Made by a program: the position numbers and the translations under genes. A stretch of 64,000 nt of DNA, taken from Bemisia tabaci (lineage: Eukaryota; Arthropoda; Insecta; Hemiptera; Aleyrodidae). The stretch's first letter is position 1, and each line of letters opens with the position of its first letter. Shown in pieces: positions 46,370 through 59,085 of this stretch. The DNA is taken from NCBI RefSeq assembly GCF_918797505.1, contig NC_092793.1, forward strand, positions 89,540,411-89,604,410, given 5' to 3'. The notes under the pieces were generated by a model, which worked only from the letters and a program-made list of their open reading frames with translations, ran no database searches and had not been told where the DNA came from.

Positions 46370-48401
46370 TTTAAAAAAACGAGATATTGATATTGTATCA
46401 AGATCAATGGATGTGGGTCTCTTGCCAAAAATACTCACCAGAATCAGGGTCTCAGACAATGTATCAAAAGAATTGCATGCATGACAAAAATTTGTAAAAT
46501 TTGGTCATTTTCCCGGGAAAAAGAAGCTTTTTCGGAAAAGTGAAAGGTTAAAGGAAAAAACGAGGGTCATTTTTGGACTCAGCGGCTCAAAATACATGGA
46601 AATGGTTTTATTTTGTACCTAAGAAAAATTTTACCTACATGCTATGGGGGTCAACAGTCTCAAAAACACCAAAAATGCATGAAATATTCCACATTTCGAT
46701 GTACCGAAATGCACTCCAAAAAAAATTAATTTCGACCGTTAGGCGACAAAGAGCTACATTTAAATTGGCATCACTTTAAACTTAAGGATATACAGAATAA
46801 GATTTTTCAATTTTAAAAGCATTTAGTAGAATTAAAAAAAATTTAGAGCTACCTAAAAATTACAAATTTCACTGATTTCTATCATTTTTCGGCGTATGTT
46901 TGCAGCGTTCAAAAGCATACAAATTTGACAAAACTGGGTAAAAAGGACGTCACTTGCCATCAGGTGGACCCATGTTATCCAAAAATTTACGTAGATGAGG
47001 CGTAACTTGGTAAAATAAACACCTTGTGACGCACTACCGCATGCGGCCCATAATCAGCTAATGAAGACTTGATGCGTGCTCTGTTTTTAAGGTCCGTCAC
47101 AGTCCTATAAATCATTATCAGTCGAAGAAAATCAGATGACGATCCTTGAGAGTATGTATGATAAAACTATGGTGCCAAACTTTAATTTTGTGCACCTTCA
47201 AAATTGGAATAAAGTTCCGTTAAATACGGTGGGCCTGCGCGGCGCATGGCCCGGGGGGAGGAATTCCTGTCACGAATTTTGTGCGCGCTAAGAGCGGTAG
47301 TATAATGAGATGATCGATGACAAACAACATCCTTGTTTTAAACCCTTTGTTACATAAAAACCTCCTGACAATTCCCCCATGATACTTAATTTTAGTAAAA
47401 CTCCCTTTGTAAAATCGCTTGACAGCGTCAATTAACCCTCCATTTAAAAGCGGTTATCCAAATTGGTGATTTTACCCCCCTCATAGATTTTGCCCGGAGT
47501 TTGATATGCTGTTCTTTAACACAAAACACGCCTTTTTCCAACAACGGCAAGTTCAAAAAAAATTTTCCCGGCGCTAGTTTTCCTTACTTGAATACGAGTA
47601 TTGGCAATTCCGTAGGTGGCATTAAAATTGAGCTATGAAGTCACGGTTTGAACGAATATTTTCGATACAATGCGCAATTAAAAGATACGTTCATGTTTTG
47701 GATGTCCTTTTAATTTTGATATGCAATGTTACCAATTTTTCGGATATTAAATTCGTCAATTTTTACAAAGCTGTAATTATCTCAAAACACCACATTTTGT
47801 ATTTGAGTACAAAGTTGTCTAAACGATAGTTCCTTTGATTCCGCAACCATCGATTTATTAAACGTAGCATGAAAATTTTTTGTTCGTGAGTTATGACCGT
47901 TTTTCTAAACGGTTTTTTGGAGCAATGACGCTTGTTGAGTCCAGGCAGATAGGAATTTTAGCCCTACAGAAACTGGGTACCATTAATTCTAAGGTTTCCT
48001 GTGTAATTTGGACTTCAACTTTTCGTCAAAAAGTTTTGGCCTGAGAGTTGCCAAAAGGGTACGTGCAAAACGGGCCATTTTCGGCTCGGGGCGGATACCT
48101 TTGAGACTTGCCCTATTCATTCACCAAACGATGTCAGATCTTTTCCCAAAGTTTCGAGCCCCCCAAAAATTTTAGGGGGACGCGCAAGGGGGTCAAAGTT
48201 AAGAATCAACAAAATTTTCGCAAATTTGTTACTCGAAAACCAAGAAGTTTTGAAAAACGCGGATTTGACGAGCGTTTTCAGCAAGACAAGAGCTTTCAGA
48301 AAATGTAAAGCATCGTAGGGTTTTGTCAACTTCAGCTCGAGTTATAACCTCCAAACCACCAGAACGCTAAAAAAAGATCCCTTTTTTTTTAACGTCCGAG
48401 C
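46370..48401. other. Intron sequence, no gene seen
   Basis: Part of the 6.3-kb SLC33A1 intron. Scattered diverged repeat-like sequence (e.g. ccccccaaaaattttagggg at ~48160, recalling 3230-3250). No coding domain. Confidence 0.45.
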
Positions 48402-51222
48402 CGATGTTCGACAGTTTCACTACGTCATCATGTTAAACATTTAATATACCCAAATTTGAGCGAAATCAGATGATTTTAGTGCTGCCGCATTCCGTTTTTA
48501 GCCACGGCGAAAATTTTTGAGACTCTCATTTTAAGCGTTTTGGACACAACTTTTAAAGGCATTTAGCAGTAATTACAGGCATCCTATAATTTTTTATCGT
48601 GACTTTGATAGTACACTTACGATTGATAATGTTTGTTCTGATGTTGCAAACCTTAAAGGTTTACTTCAAACCCCTTAAATTCGGCAAAAAACTCTAATTT
48701 CCTCTCTTTAGTTCCTAGTCAAGGACTTGTATGAGTGTCAAGGGATACAATCAATATCAAGCTGAATTTTGGCATAGAGGGTCCTTACGACCCCTTCAGC
48801 CCCCCCCCCCCACCGCCCCAAGAAAAGTCTTCATAGATAGGACAGCGTGAGGGGTTTGGAATTCGGAGAGGGGGGGGAGTTTAACTGCCTCAAAATCGGC
48901 TTATCCGGCCACAACACATAAGCGGTTATTCGTATACAACGAATAGCATCATTTTCTGAATCCTCGTAAAATTTTGAAGCGATGTGCCTCGTTACCGTTT
49001 TCCCGGTGCCCCCCCCCCCCCAAAAAAAAATTGCAAAAACATCATTTCGAGACATATTTTTGACAATAATTCTGCAGGAAAAGTTTGATCAGGGCTTGTT
49101 CAACGATAAATGCTGCTTTATATGTCACTCTGAGCTGTTGGTTCTGTAAACTCATTGACTACTATACTCGCGCCAAAGTCCATGAAGGGCGGGAAGAACC
49201 CCAGAATATCGATAGAAAATGTAATCGTGGAGGAGGGGTTTTCAACGGTGTTTCTCAAAACTGATCATGCAGATTTGATTCTCTATGAGAATGATTTAGG
49301 ATTCAAAGCATATGCTAACTGAAAAATATACCAAGGGCAGGGGACGGGGGTTGTTGCCTGCGAAGAAACCCCCCACCCGTCAAAAATGGCCCCCCTCTTA
49401 GCAATACGTAAGGCGAGGAAAACAGTGAGCGTAGATGAGGATCAAAGGAAATAATGGAGTATAATCTTGGTCTGAAATGTTTTGACTTGGACCTATTTCT
49501 AAAATGAGTGGAGGAGCTGACTGAAGGGTTGATCGACTTACAAAACATGTTGTGTAAGCTTTGGTCCTCAGCTCCAAGTCAAGACTTTCCAGACCAAGAT
49601 TATACTCCATTATTTCCTTTGATCATAATCTACGCTCACTGTTTTCCTCACCTTACGTATTGCTATAGTCCACTTCACGAAACCTGTGACTTTTTATTCC
49701 GCATTAAAATCCGTAAATGGCAACCCATCAGTCTTGGACTCTGTGACCGGACCGCTCGCTAGACACCCTCTTTTGTTCAGCGATCATAGGCCGGCAACCC
49801 GTCTATTGTGAGGGTAGGAACAATGAACACCCTTCATCCCTCCTTAATGAGCCCTAGTACCGGGACCAAGATTTCTTTGCCATCGGAAAATTCATCTTCT
49901 GACGTGAAAATTTGGTTCCTGCGTGAAATGATGAAGAAAACGCGCTAAAATTCCAATTATCTTATTTTTGAGCTGATATACAACATTTGCGCGTGACCGC
50001 GATTCGCCCCAAAATACAGTACATCAGCTTGAAATCAAGATAACTGGACGGTACTTTAGTGCGTTTTTTGTGCCCTTTTTGTAAGTCGATCAACCCATTG
50101 GTCAGCTCCTCCACTCATTTTAGAAATAGGTCTGAGTCAAAACATTTCAGATCAAGATTATACTCCAGTATTTCCTTTGATCCTAATCTACGCTCACTGT
50201 TTTCCTCGCCTTATGTATTGCTAAGAGCGGGGGCATTCTTGACGGGTGGGGGGTTTCTTCGCAGGCAACAACCCCCGTCCCCTGCCCTTGGTATATTTTT
50301 CAGTTGGCATATGCTTTGAATCCTAAATCATTCTCATAGAGAATCAAATCTGCATGATCAGTTTTGAGAAACACCGTTGAAAACCCCTCCTCCACGATTA
50401 CATTTTCTATCGATATTCTGGGGTTCTTCCCGCCCTTCATGGACTTTGGCGCGAGTATAGTAGTCAATGAGTTTACAGAACCAACAGCTCAGAGTGACAT
50501 ATAAAGCAGCATTTATCGTTGAACAGGCCCTGATCAAACTTTTCCTGCAGAATTACTGTCAAAAATATGTCTCATAATGATGTTTTTGCAATTTTTTTTT
50601 TTTTTTTTGGGGGGGGGGGGGCACCGGGAAAATGGTAACGAGGCACATCGCTTCAAAATTTTACGAGGATTTAGAAAATGATGCTATTCGTTGTATACGA
50701 ATAACCGCTTATGTGTTGTGGCCGGATAAGCCGATTTTGGGGCAGTTAAACTCCCCCCCTCTCCGAATTCCAAACCCCTCACGCTGTCCTATCTATGAAG
50801 ACTTTTCTTGGGGCGGTGGGAGGGGGGGGGCTGAAGGGGTCGTAAGGACCCTCTATGCCAAAATTCAGCTTGATATTGATTGTATCCCTTGACACTCATA
50901 CAAGTCCTTGACTAGGAACTAAAGAGAGGAAATTAGAGTTTTTTGCCGAATTTAAGGGGTTTGAAGTAAACCTTTAAGGTTTGCAACATCAGAACAAACA
51001 TTAATACTCGTAAGTGTACTATCAAAGTCACGATAAAAAATTATAGGATGCCTGTAATTACTGCTAAATGCCTTTAAAAGTTGTGTCCAAAACGCTTAAA
51101 ATGAGAGTCTCAAAAATTTTCGCCGTGGCTAAAAACGGAATGCGGCAGCACTAAAAATCATCCGATTTCGCTCAAATTTGGGGATATTAAATGTTTGACA
51201 TAGTGACACAATAAAACCATCG
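48402..51222. mobile_element. 2.8-kb foldback element, ~1.1-kb arms
   Basis: 48402-49547 and 50080-51222 are inverted copies with modest divergence. The ~530-bp loop (49548-50079) contains a third partial copy of the inner arm at 49578-49668. Arms include long C/G runs at ~48800, ~49010, ~50610 and ~50820. Mirror frames in the arms are not genes. The right side is followed by gggacaccctac at ~51268, resembling the CAGGGTGTCCC end of another foldback here, without a left counterpart. Confidence 0.85.
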
Positions 51223-51547
51223 AACATTGATGATCGGGGAAATTTTTTTGGGTTGGTTCAAATTTGGGACACCCTACTGTGGGGTGCTACAAGTACATTC
51301 CTGACCTGACAGGTACCTAAGGGGAATGCAACAGGACTAATTCTTTTGGTTAACTCGTTTGATTAAATACGGGTGTTTACTACTGGCATGCTTTTACGCT
51401 TTTGTTAAGGGTGCTTTGAAGAGAATGCCATGAACGATCTAAAAACAATGAACAAGAAAGACAATTTCACTGAAGTGAAATACATCAAATGCTTGATTTA
51501 CACACTGACAATGAGTTACACCTAATAAAAAGCTGATAACATCTCAC
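51223..51547. other. Intron sequence
   Basis: Between the foldback and the exon donor. Contains only the gggacaccctac motif noted for the foldback. Confidence 0.5.
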
Positions 51548-51732
51548 CTATACGGTATGCATTTGATATAAACATTCATTGGTTCGGGGCCAGAGGTGTG
51601 TCGAGCAATGAACAAGGGCAGGACGATCTGCAAAGGTACTAGAGGCATAGCCATCAAAGCAAATTTTTCTTTGGGAACCCCATTTTCAATTAATTTCAAA
51701 GCTGTGACACCATCAGATGCACTGTAAGCAAT
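51548..51732 (-). CDS. SLC33A1: SLC33A1 coding exon
   Basis: 185 nt, acceptor atttttcag and donor gtgaga. Encodes IAYSASDGVTALKLIENGVP, a KEKFALMAMPLVPLQIVLP membrane segment and a GPEPMN loop, ending CIPY plus two bases of the next arginine codon. The GVPKE and PLVPLQI motifs are highly characteristic of SLC33A1. Confidence 0.95.
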
Positions 51733-54074
51733 CTGAAAAATAGAGAGGCAAAATTCAATTTTCCAAGTTCAGCAGTTAAAGAATGAAACAATGTAAAAGA
51801 AAGAGAGAAAAAAATAGGAGTAGATCTAGTCATCCATCGATGAGTCTAAATGGTCCGGTAAACGAAGCATTCTGATGGTCAAAAATTAACATATTGCTGG
51901 TTTTAAGTCATTGCTGGGTATTAATGTCCTCATTAATGTCCTCGGGGGATTCAGAGCAATGGTCTGATGAAGTTGAAAATGGACATTTTAAAAAGTTCAC
52001 TGCAGAGCGAGAAATGAACTTAGAGACCTCTTTTTTTATTTTTCTTTTTTTCTTTTTTTTTGATGAAGGTAATTGAGTCTACTTTTTGAATTAGGTATGA
52101 GTCTGAATGTCAAAGTAAGTTAAATCCGAGTAAAGTTGAAAGAAATTGAAAACTGAGAATATTTGACCGGCATTTCCTGTATTGACGTCCATATACAGGC
52201 CCCGATCGAAAAATACCTTTCACTAAAAGTTGTAGATCGTTGTCTCAGCGTAGATTTGGTACATAACCTTATGGGTTTATCTTCAAAATTCGAGGCACAA
52301 GAGAACAAAAACGGAGCGGATCGACACGTGGCATCCTATGTTCAGAATCGGAAACTGGCAATTTTGGGTGGCACATGATAGCAAATATGGTTGATTCGGC
52401 TCTGTTCGTCTACCGACGACTAAAATGAATCATTTCCATTAAAAAGGCTCTCTTCAAAGGCGCCATTTTTGCCAGTTTTCAGTTTACTTTTTAGCTGTTC
52501 CCTAATTTGTTCTGACAGTCAGTCAAGTAATACGTAAGGTTTTTTGGACAACTTTTTCAACCTCAACCCCTTTCAAAGCAACAGTGCAATGACGTTTCAA
52601 CCCCCTTGGAAGTCAAATAACTGCCCTGATCTCCTTCCTCCACCACCCAATTTTTCATAAGGTAACAGAGAAAGTGTGAAAGCCGGTTGATTTTTTTTCC
52701 GATTCAAAATCATTATTTTTTCTTAAAGTGAGAGGCTTATGTAAGACTTGACTTGACTCTCCTCTCCCTTCGTAAGACCCCCCAAGCCAAAACAAAGCAA
52801 CTTTGCAGATTTTCATCTATTGAATGTACTGGTGCTCCTCTTTACAATTCTACATAAACCTCTACTCCAAGTACCAATTGATCTAAAATAAATAAAGTAG
52901 GTGTGGTTGCAACTCAGAATGAAACTAAAAAAAATGCTGCTCCTAGCTGCAAAAGCATAGAAGAGAAACTAACAAAATAGTTTCCATCATAATAGTTGCA
53001 ACACTCAACCCGAAGTGACTGAGCAATAGGGAGTGGTCAGATGCTGCAACATGGCAATCTGACTTAGACTTCAAATGCGAAATGTTCGTTCTCCAGGCTA
53101 TGACGAATAGAACTCAAAATGGTGCCAGAAACATCAACATGGTTAGTCTGGTAACTCACTTCGCACTCAATACAAAAATTCGGTAATAGGTGACAACAAT
53201 GAGGTCTACCTGTTGATACTTGCCAGAACTCGCGAGCGTCCAAAGGTGGGTTTTAGCCGCACCTGAGAGGATCCTTTAAAGGGTCAAGACCATAGACGCA
53301 ACATGCCTTTCTTGTCTCGTCTTAAATGTCTCTCGCATTGTGACTCAAAAAAATCTCACCGAGGAGTTAGCTCATAGATTCAGAACCATAGGCGTGACAT
53401 GCCTTTTTAGTTTTGGCTTGAGGACTCCTGGATTTATCTCAAGAAGCTAATGACGAAACTTGAAGCACGTGCTCTGGCAACAGTGTCTGGTGCGGGCCTC
53501 TCTTCAAACAGAGGTGACAGGAGATAGATAGGAGCAACTTACGTGCAACTATCGCCGTTTTGGCCAAGAGCTACTGGGCAAAAATGGCACTAATACACCT
53601 GGAAATTCGCAAGATCTAGAAAAGTGTGCTTCAATTGAGAAAAATTGACGAGGAAAAAGGTACAATATTTCTAGCTCTCAGGCTGGTGATCTTCACGTGA
53701 TCTACCGGTTGAAAGTGGATCTACATGGTCGCAATTTCAGCTGCAATACAGTTAGTGTAATATAGCCAATACGGAACATCTCACAAGAATTGATTGAACA
53801 GGAGCCGAACCAACACGTTCGGCGCTGTGCATATATACATCCTCGTATAACTAATGCATTAGTATAGGGAATAACAACTTTTCTCTTTCTTACGCTTCGA
53901 CGACAATTTTTTCAAAACTTGATTTCATAAACATGCTTGGATGGTTCATAGCTTCCTCATGGCTCTTTCCTTGCCAAGTTTGAAAGAAATTGCCACAGCA
54001 GTTTGTTGTAAAGTGTTGATGATCTATTGGTGGCGTATCTTTATATATTTAATGGGCAATATCGAATATGTAAA
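51733..54074. other. Intron sequence, no gene seen
   Basis: Most of the 2.6-kb intron. 53800-54070 is related to the repeat at 25801-26100. No coding domain. Confidence 0.45.
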
Positions 54075-54097
54075 CATACTTTCTGGATGACCCTCGT
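54075..54097. repeat. Solo mariner-type terminus
   Basis: tactttctggatgaccctcg closely matches the right end of the mariner derivative at 21659-22664 and is followed by TA. No left terminus was found nearby; probably the remains of a degraded element. Confidence 0.5.
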
Positions 54098-54337
54098 AAG
54101 TATTAAAAAGTTCTTCCTACATTATTGCGATGCCCATCTTGGCATCAGAGCCTCATTGCTGCTGTATAAAACCAAAATACAAAAATGAAATATCAAATTT
54201 TAACCATTTGGCCACAGTGTAGGTTATTGGGTAACAGTGTTAACTAAAACATGAAAACCTCTTGTACATAAACTTGATTGCAAGAAAACATAAGAATACG
54301 AGGAATAAAAAAGTTGGTGAATCATGAAAAGAAATAC

Positions 54338-54522
54338 CTTTGCAGTTAGTAGAATAAACGCTAGTAATTTTACATTGGGCAAACTTATTATTTTTTGCAG
54401 CAGTAAGTATGTTTCTTTTATACTCATATCATCCTCTTCAAGTGTATGCCTGTCCTCTTTCTTGAAAATAGCCACTAATGTAGTTATCAAAAGGAATGTG
54501 AGTCCCCAAAATCCTAAGAAAC
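54338..54522 (-). CDS. SLC33A1: SLC33A1 coding exon
   Basis: 185 nt, acceptor tttctctag and donor gtattt. Two bases complete a glycine codon, then FLGFWGLTFLLITTLVAIFK forms a membrane helix. It is followed by an acidic cytoplasmic-type loop (EDRHTLEEDDMS) and LPNVKLLAFILLTAK. Frame and motif order agree with the family. Confidence 0.94.
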
Positions 54523-54703
54523 CTAGAGAAAAAAAAAGAAAATATCAAATATTTCACAAGTTCAGCAGTACATTCGAATCAATAAGTTCTAGAAAAATTT
54601 ACTTCATTGGTAATTTTGTGAACATTTTTCTTCTCTTTTAAAGAAGAAGGGAAAAATTTTGCAGAGGAGAGAACATCTGAAAATCAAGTTTGTGATTTAA
54701 TAC

Positions 54704-54858
54704 CTGAGATTTTCACTAGGCCTTCATCAGATGGAACACTACGCAGCCAATAGTTACAGAAATCAGCAGACTCCAGAGCGATAAATATTACGTAGCCAAG
54801 AAAATAACCAGCAGTCTGACCCACGCTGTTACACGTTGATGCATAACCTACATTTTCC
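54704..54858 (-). CDS. SLC33A1: SLC33A1 coding exon
   Basis: 155 nt, acceptor gtattgcag and donor gtatta, separated from the next exon by only 181 bp. Encodes ENVGYASTCNSVGQTAGYFL, ALESADFCNYWLR and a short loop ending VKIS. ENVGYAST and the GQTAGYFLG helix are near-invariant in SLC33A1 proteins. Confidence 0.96.
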
Positions 54859-54949
54859 CTGCAATACAAACAAAGTTCATTTCGATATGCATATTAGGTT
54901 CTAAATTAGATTACTAGCTGTGGCACATACCATAGTTGACATTTCGGTA

Positions 54950-55779
54950 AGAGGGTTATTCATATAGGCGAAAAATGTACCCAGCCCGGAATGTACGAAA
55001 CTTTGTAGGCTGATAGTACTAGTTGAGAGAGGCTTATCCCTAGCTCCGTTTTTGCAGGAACCCCAGGGAAACAGCGTTGCGATTTTTTAAAGTCGTAACC
55101 TTTAAACATCCATTATTTTTGCAAAAATGCAGTTACAGAGCTCGTATTTACACCAAAAAACGCAAAAAATTACGTTCTATCGACCTATGCAAAAAAAATT
55201 TAATTTGACTCCACTGTTGCCACGTTTCGGTCATTTTTTTAATTTTCGTAATTATTTAAAATCACGTTACCGCCTAAAAAAGGGTTTGCGGTTGGTGGGG
55301 ATTGAATAAAAACCTGTCGGAATTATTGTTCGTTCTATGCCGCATCCATTGATATATTATACTTTTCTGAGAGACTTAGGGAACACGAGTTATAGCGATT
55401 TGAAAATTCCGCAACTTGCCCGACGCCCGATATTGACGCTCGTTTCGGTTCGTTTCGCGACTCCGTGTTAAAGCAAAACGTCTAGACCAAGCAAAATTCG
55501 AAAAGTCAGCCCATGATTTGCACTTTTTTGAAACTTTTACACGATTTTTAAGAATTCAAGTAGCGGCGGTGTTGCCGGTTTTCGATGAAAACCACCGCTG
55601 CGATCACAATTTAGAGTAGTACTCATTTAATCACGTCCAGCTACATTTTTTAACCTAAACTGACCATTTGCGACATGGTGTTCACAACATTGCCTAATTT
55701 CCGTCGGAATTCGCGTAGAGGCGGGGTTGCCAGTTTTCATGGAAACCGCCACCGCAATCACAAAAAAAAATGTATTACT
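54950..55779. repeat. ~830-bp dispersed repeat, copy B
   Basis: Direct counterpart of 45546-46369. Differences are scattered substitutions and small indels. Starts ~90 bp upstream of the SLC33A1 exon acceptor at 54859. No coding frame. Confidence 0.8.
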
Positions 55780-55849
55780 TATTTTATCACGTTCAGCCTT
55801 ATTCTGTAGTTGGAATTGTTTATTTATCGAATCGATGGTTTCTGCTATC

Positions 55850-56013
55850 TCTCTGCAACGGCGGTGGTGCCCGACAGTAACGAGATATTGAAAAAGCCCA
55901 CAAATCACTCAAGTGGTCCGATGAGTAGTTTTGGCAGGGGACCTAGATCCATTGCTCTTGATCTCTATACAATATCGATATCTCGTTACTGTCGGGCACC
56001 ACCGCCGTTGCAG
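55850..56013. repeat. Palindrome with ~37-bp arms
   Basis: The arm at ~55853-55889 (tgcaacggcggtggtgcccg...) is inverted at ~55976-56012. The loop of ~90 bp includes ctcaagtggtccgatgagta. Non-coding. Confidence 0.75.
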
Positions 56014-58001
56014 ATATCCAAAAATAGATCCAGTATTTGGTGCTTCAATGAGCTTGTTCAGCAATTCGTAATTCTTGCATTTTTGGAAACTTGAGAGTGC
56101 ACAGAGCTCACAGGAATTTTCCCCGATTTTTTTGAGCAATATTAACCCACAATATACGAGTCCAAAAGTCCGTATTTTGGGCTCCCATTTAAACGCGCGG
56201 CGCTTGGGCCATCTCAAAATGGCGCCCATTCGATCCGTCCGGCGGTGGCCACACTTTTGACCCGGCGTGCCGGCGAGGTACCTCTGCATGCCTCTGCCGT
56301 GTGTGGGTCGTATAAACAAACGAAGATTGATAATGCAAATGATCCGAACAACTCGAAATCTTTTAATTTTAATTAATTTAAATCCATTTTCGACTTCAAC
56401 CAAGCATTTGGCAATAATATTCATCGTATTTTACAACCAGGAGCCACGGCCTATCGGCTCATTTTAGGGTGCATTCTGAAAATCAGTCTTACAAGTCCAG
56501 TGTCCAAACCCAGACTTTCTTCTTTTACTTTTTTTTGACCATTCTCTTTTCATTTTCGCTTCAAATCAAATGTTTTGCAGTTTCTTTGTCTTAAGTATGT
56601 GGTCCTGAATTCATTCAAGAGTTAGAAGTTCACGATTTATTTAGTATTATAGCCTTTTGACCTCTCAAGCTTTACCGATATGATCTCATGTAGTTCGAGG
56701 TTTCTTTGGCCCAAACCAAGTGATTACACATCTGATGTGTGTCTTATGGCTCTTCAAATTCGCAGTTTAGAACTAAATCAGAGACTACAGTCACTTAATC
56801 CAGTTCTGCTCTCTTGTTCAATGTTTGTCATAAGTGTTTGTTCGTGTCTGTTCTTTATAAGTGACCACTGTAGTGCATATAGACACAGTTATGCTATCGG
56901 TACAGGTATTATTTCTTGTTTTCTACAGTCAGGACTTTCTCTTAAACGCAATAATTTACCAAAGAAATTCACCTAGTTGAGTAAATAATTTGGTGTATAG
57001 ATATTCTGTTAATGTCTCCTTGCGGTGATGCAAAGTTTCTGAGATCTGTCATAAGTGGATTTTGCATTTAGACGGTCACTCTTGTCTGATAAAATTACTG
57101 CTCTAGCAGCTTGAAATTTATACTTTGATCTCTGATTCATCACTTAATGACACTTGTGCGGTGTCATTTATCTTTAATCAGTTCAAAGCTATTTCGACAA
57201 TGAATCATCAAAGGTCCGATCGAAGAAGGAATTTTCTGGTGAGTGCTGCGGCTGAACCGATATCACAACTCTATTATCGAAAGCATCAACCAAGACATGA
57301 TCATTCGTCTGGAAGTGGAAATATTTTGCAACTCATCAGCAGGCCGATTATTGAAGGCTTAGAGCAACCCGACAAGACATCAAATTCCGATATATTGCAT
57401 GGATAAGATGGAGCTATGTCTTTTCATGTCGGACTGACATAGTTTCAATAATCGGGCAGCTGGTAGTTTAACAGGTAAGATTTGTAAAGTTATTTAGGTA
57501 TCACAAGTTACATTCGCATCTCTTGTGGAACAGTTTTTGTAAGTATGCTTACCTTCGTGGAGATTAATTGATAACAAAACGAGCATATCAATGTCATAGC
57601 CTAACTAGAAAACCACTTACGTAGATTTACAAAGTTTCAGACTTTCTGTTTCTCTTCGATTATAAAATCATTCAACGAAATGTTACAAATGTCATCCCCA
57701 GATAATCTTAACCATGTTCCTGACTTATTCTTATGGGAGGATGTAATTCTATGTCTTTTCAAAATCCTTCCATCCGTCTGCACCTGAGAAATTCAGTAAA
57801 CCAACCGACTTTCGGACTTAAAACAAGAATTGTCGGCAACTTTACCATTGAAATGATTCTTAGGTGTTTTTGAACAGAGGGATTTTATTAAAATTTTTGT
57901 TGGACAGGTTTGATTCACCCTGAAATCTTAAATAGAGAGAAAAAAAATATTTTCTTCACTCTAGAAAGACATGAAACTGACCAAGCTGTAGGTAAGTAAG
58001 T
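56014..58001. other. Intron sequence, no confirmed gene
   Basis: Part of the 4.2-kb SLC33A1 intron and less repetitive than its surroundings. Plus frames at 56680-56976 and 57125-57406 have no known domain. Within the latter, ATG 57200 is followed 39 nt later by a good donor (ctg/gtgagt), which could be chance. Confidence 0.4.
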
Positions 58002-58242
58002 AGTTTTTGATTACTTCATTCCATGAAATATGATGAGCCTTGTTGCTGCAGGAAACACAACATACTAGCAGGAATCCTCAAATAAATTTTCTGTCTTGCA
58101 CAATATCTGTTGTCATCAAATACTTAAGTATCAACAGATATTGTACAAGACAGAAAATTTATTTGAGGATTCCTGCTAGTATGTTGTGTTTCCTGCAGCA
58201 ACAAGGCTCATCATATTTCATGGAATGAAGTAATCAAAAACT
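58002..58242. repeat. Near-perfect 111-bp-arm hairpin
   Basis: 58002-58112 and 58132-58242 are inverted copies with one mismatch seen (tgcaca/tgtaca) around a 19-nt loop. A transcript from either strand, including the SLC33A1 pre-mRNA, would fold into a ~110-bp double-stranded RNA. No TIR signature was recognised at the ends. Confidence 0.9.
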
Positions 58243-58340
58243 TGTCGCAAAACTTCCGCAGTCGCAGGCTACTAGAGATCTGGAATTTTCACGCGAGATC
58301 TTCAGACTAGGGCGGGATCAGCGCTTGGGGGTCGGTAATT

Positions 58341-58620
58341 TGGCTCTGGCGAAGGAATGGATCGACTGATTTCAAAAGTCTCTTTGGATATCGAAAGAAC
58401 CTTTGAAGCACTAAATGTTAGACGTAAAGCACAGTTGTTTCCATCAATTTTTAAGAAAGTTGTTTTTAAACCGTGTAAGTGGTAGTTCAAAAAAGGTTTT
58501 TTGGCTCTGGCGAGAGAACAGATCAAGAGATTTCAAAAATTTCTCTGGATATCAAAAGAACATCTGAAGCACTAAATGATAGTCGCAAAGCACAACTGTT
58601 AGCATCAATATTTCTCAGCA
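58341..58620. repeat. Tandem duplication, ~162-bp period
   Basis: 58341-58457 and 58503-58620 both run: ggctctggcga, gatttcaaaa, ctctggatat, aaagaac, tctgaagcactaaatg, aaagcaca. About 80% alike. Non-coding. Confidence 0.65.
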
Positions 58621-59085
58621 AAAGTAAAAAGAAACGATTTTCTGGCGTGACGTTGACTTACCATATCGTTTTTAGGCTGCTGTTTTTGAACCCTTGGGCG
58701 GTATGAGCTGAAATTTATAGAACAATTAAGCACAATTGAAGCACTAAATACTGGACCTATTTTTGGAATCTGTGCTCCATGTTGGTCAGCAAACTTCACG
58801 GAGCTAGGATTTTCTGGACTCTTGCAATGAGCAGGATTTTGAATCTTTAGATCTGTAAACTCAGATAGAGTTGTGCAAACAATAAATGTCCTAAATAAGT
58901 TGAAATTACTTTTTCCTGTGATGAATAAACTAAATAAACTAAAATTTTCTTCTCTCCACAAATCATTGGAATGTAAACTTTCAAAAGCGCTGGAATAGGG
59001 AAGGTCTGACCTGTGATATTGACGTAAGTAACTAAATTGATTCAAGTCTCAAACAGGATTTTCTTACACATGAATGACTACAAAC
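58621..59085. other. Intron sequence
   Basis: Between the duplicated repeat and the donor of the exon at 59086. No feature. Confidence 0.5.

Noticed and set aside
48831..50892. Mirrored small frames (e.g. 48831-49055 and 50632-50892)
   Set aside because: By-products of the foldback arms, running through homopolymer tracts.
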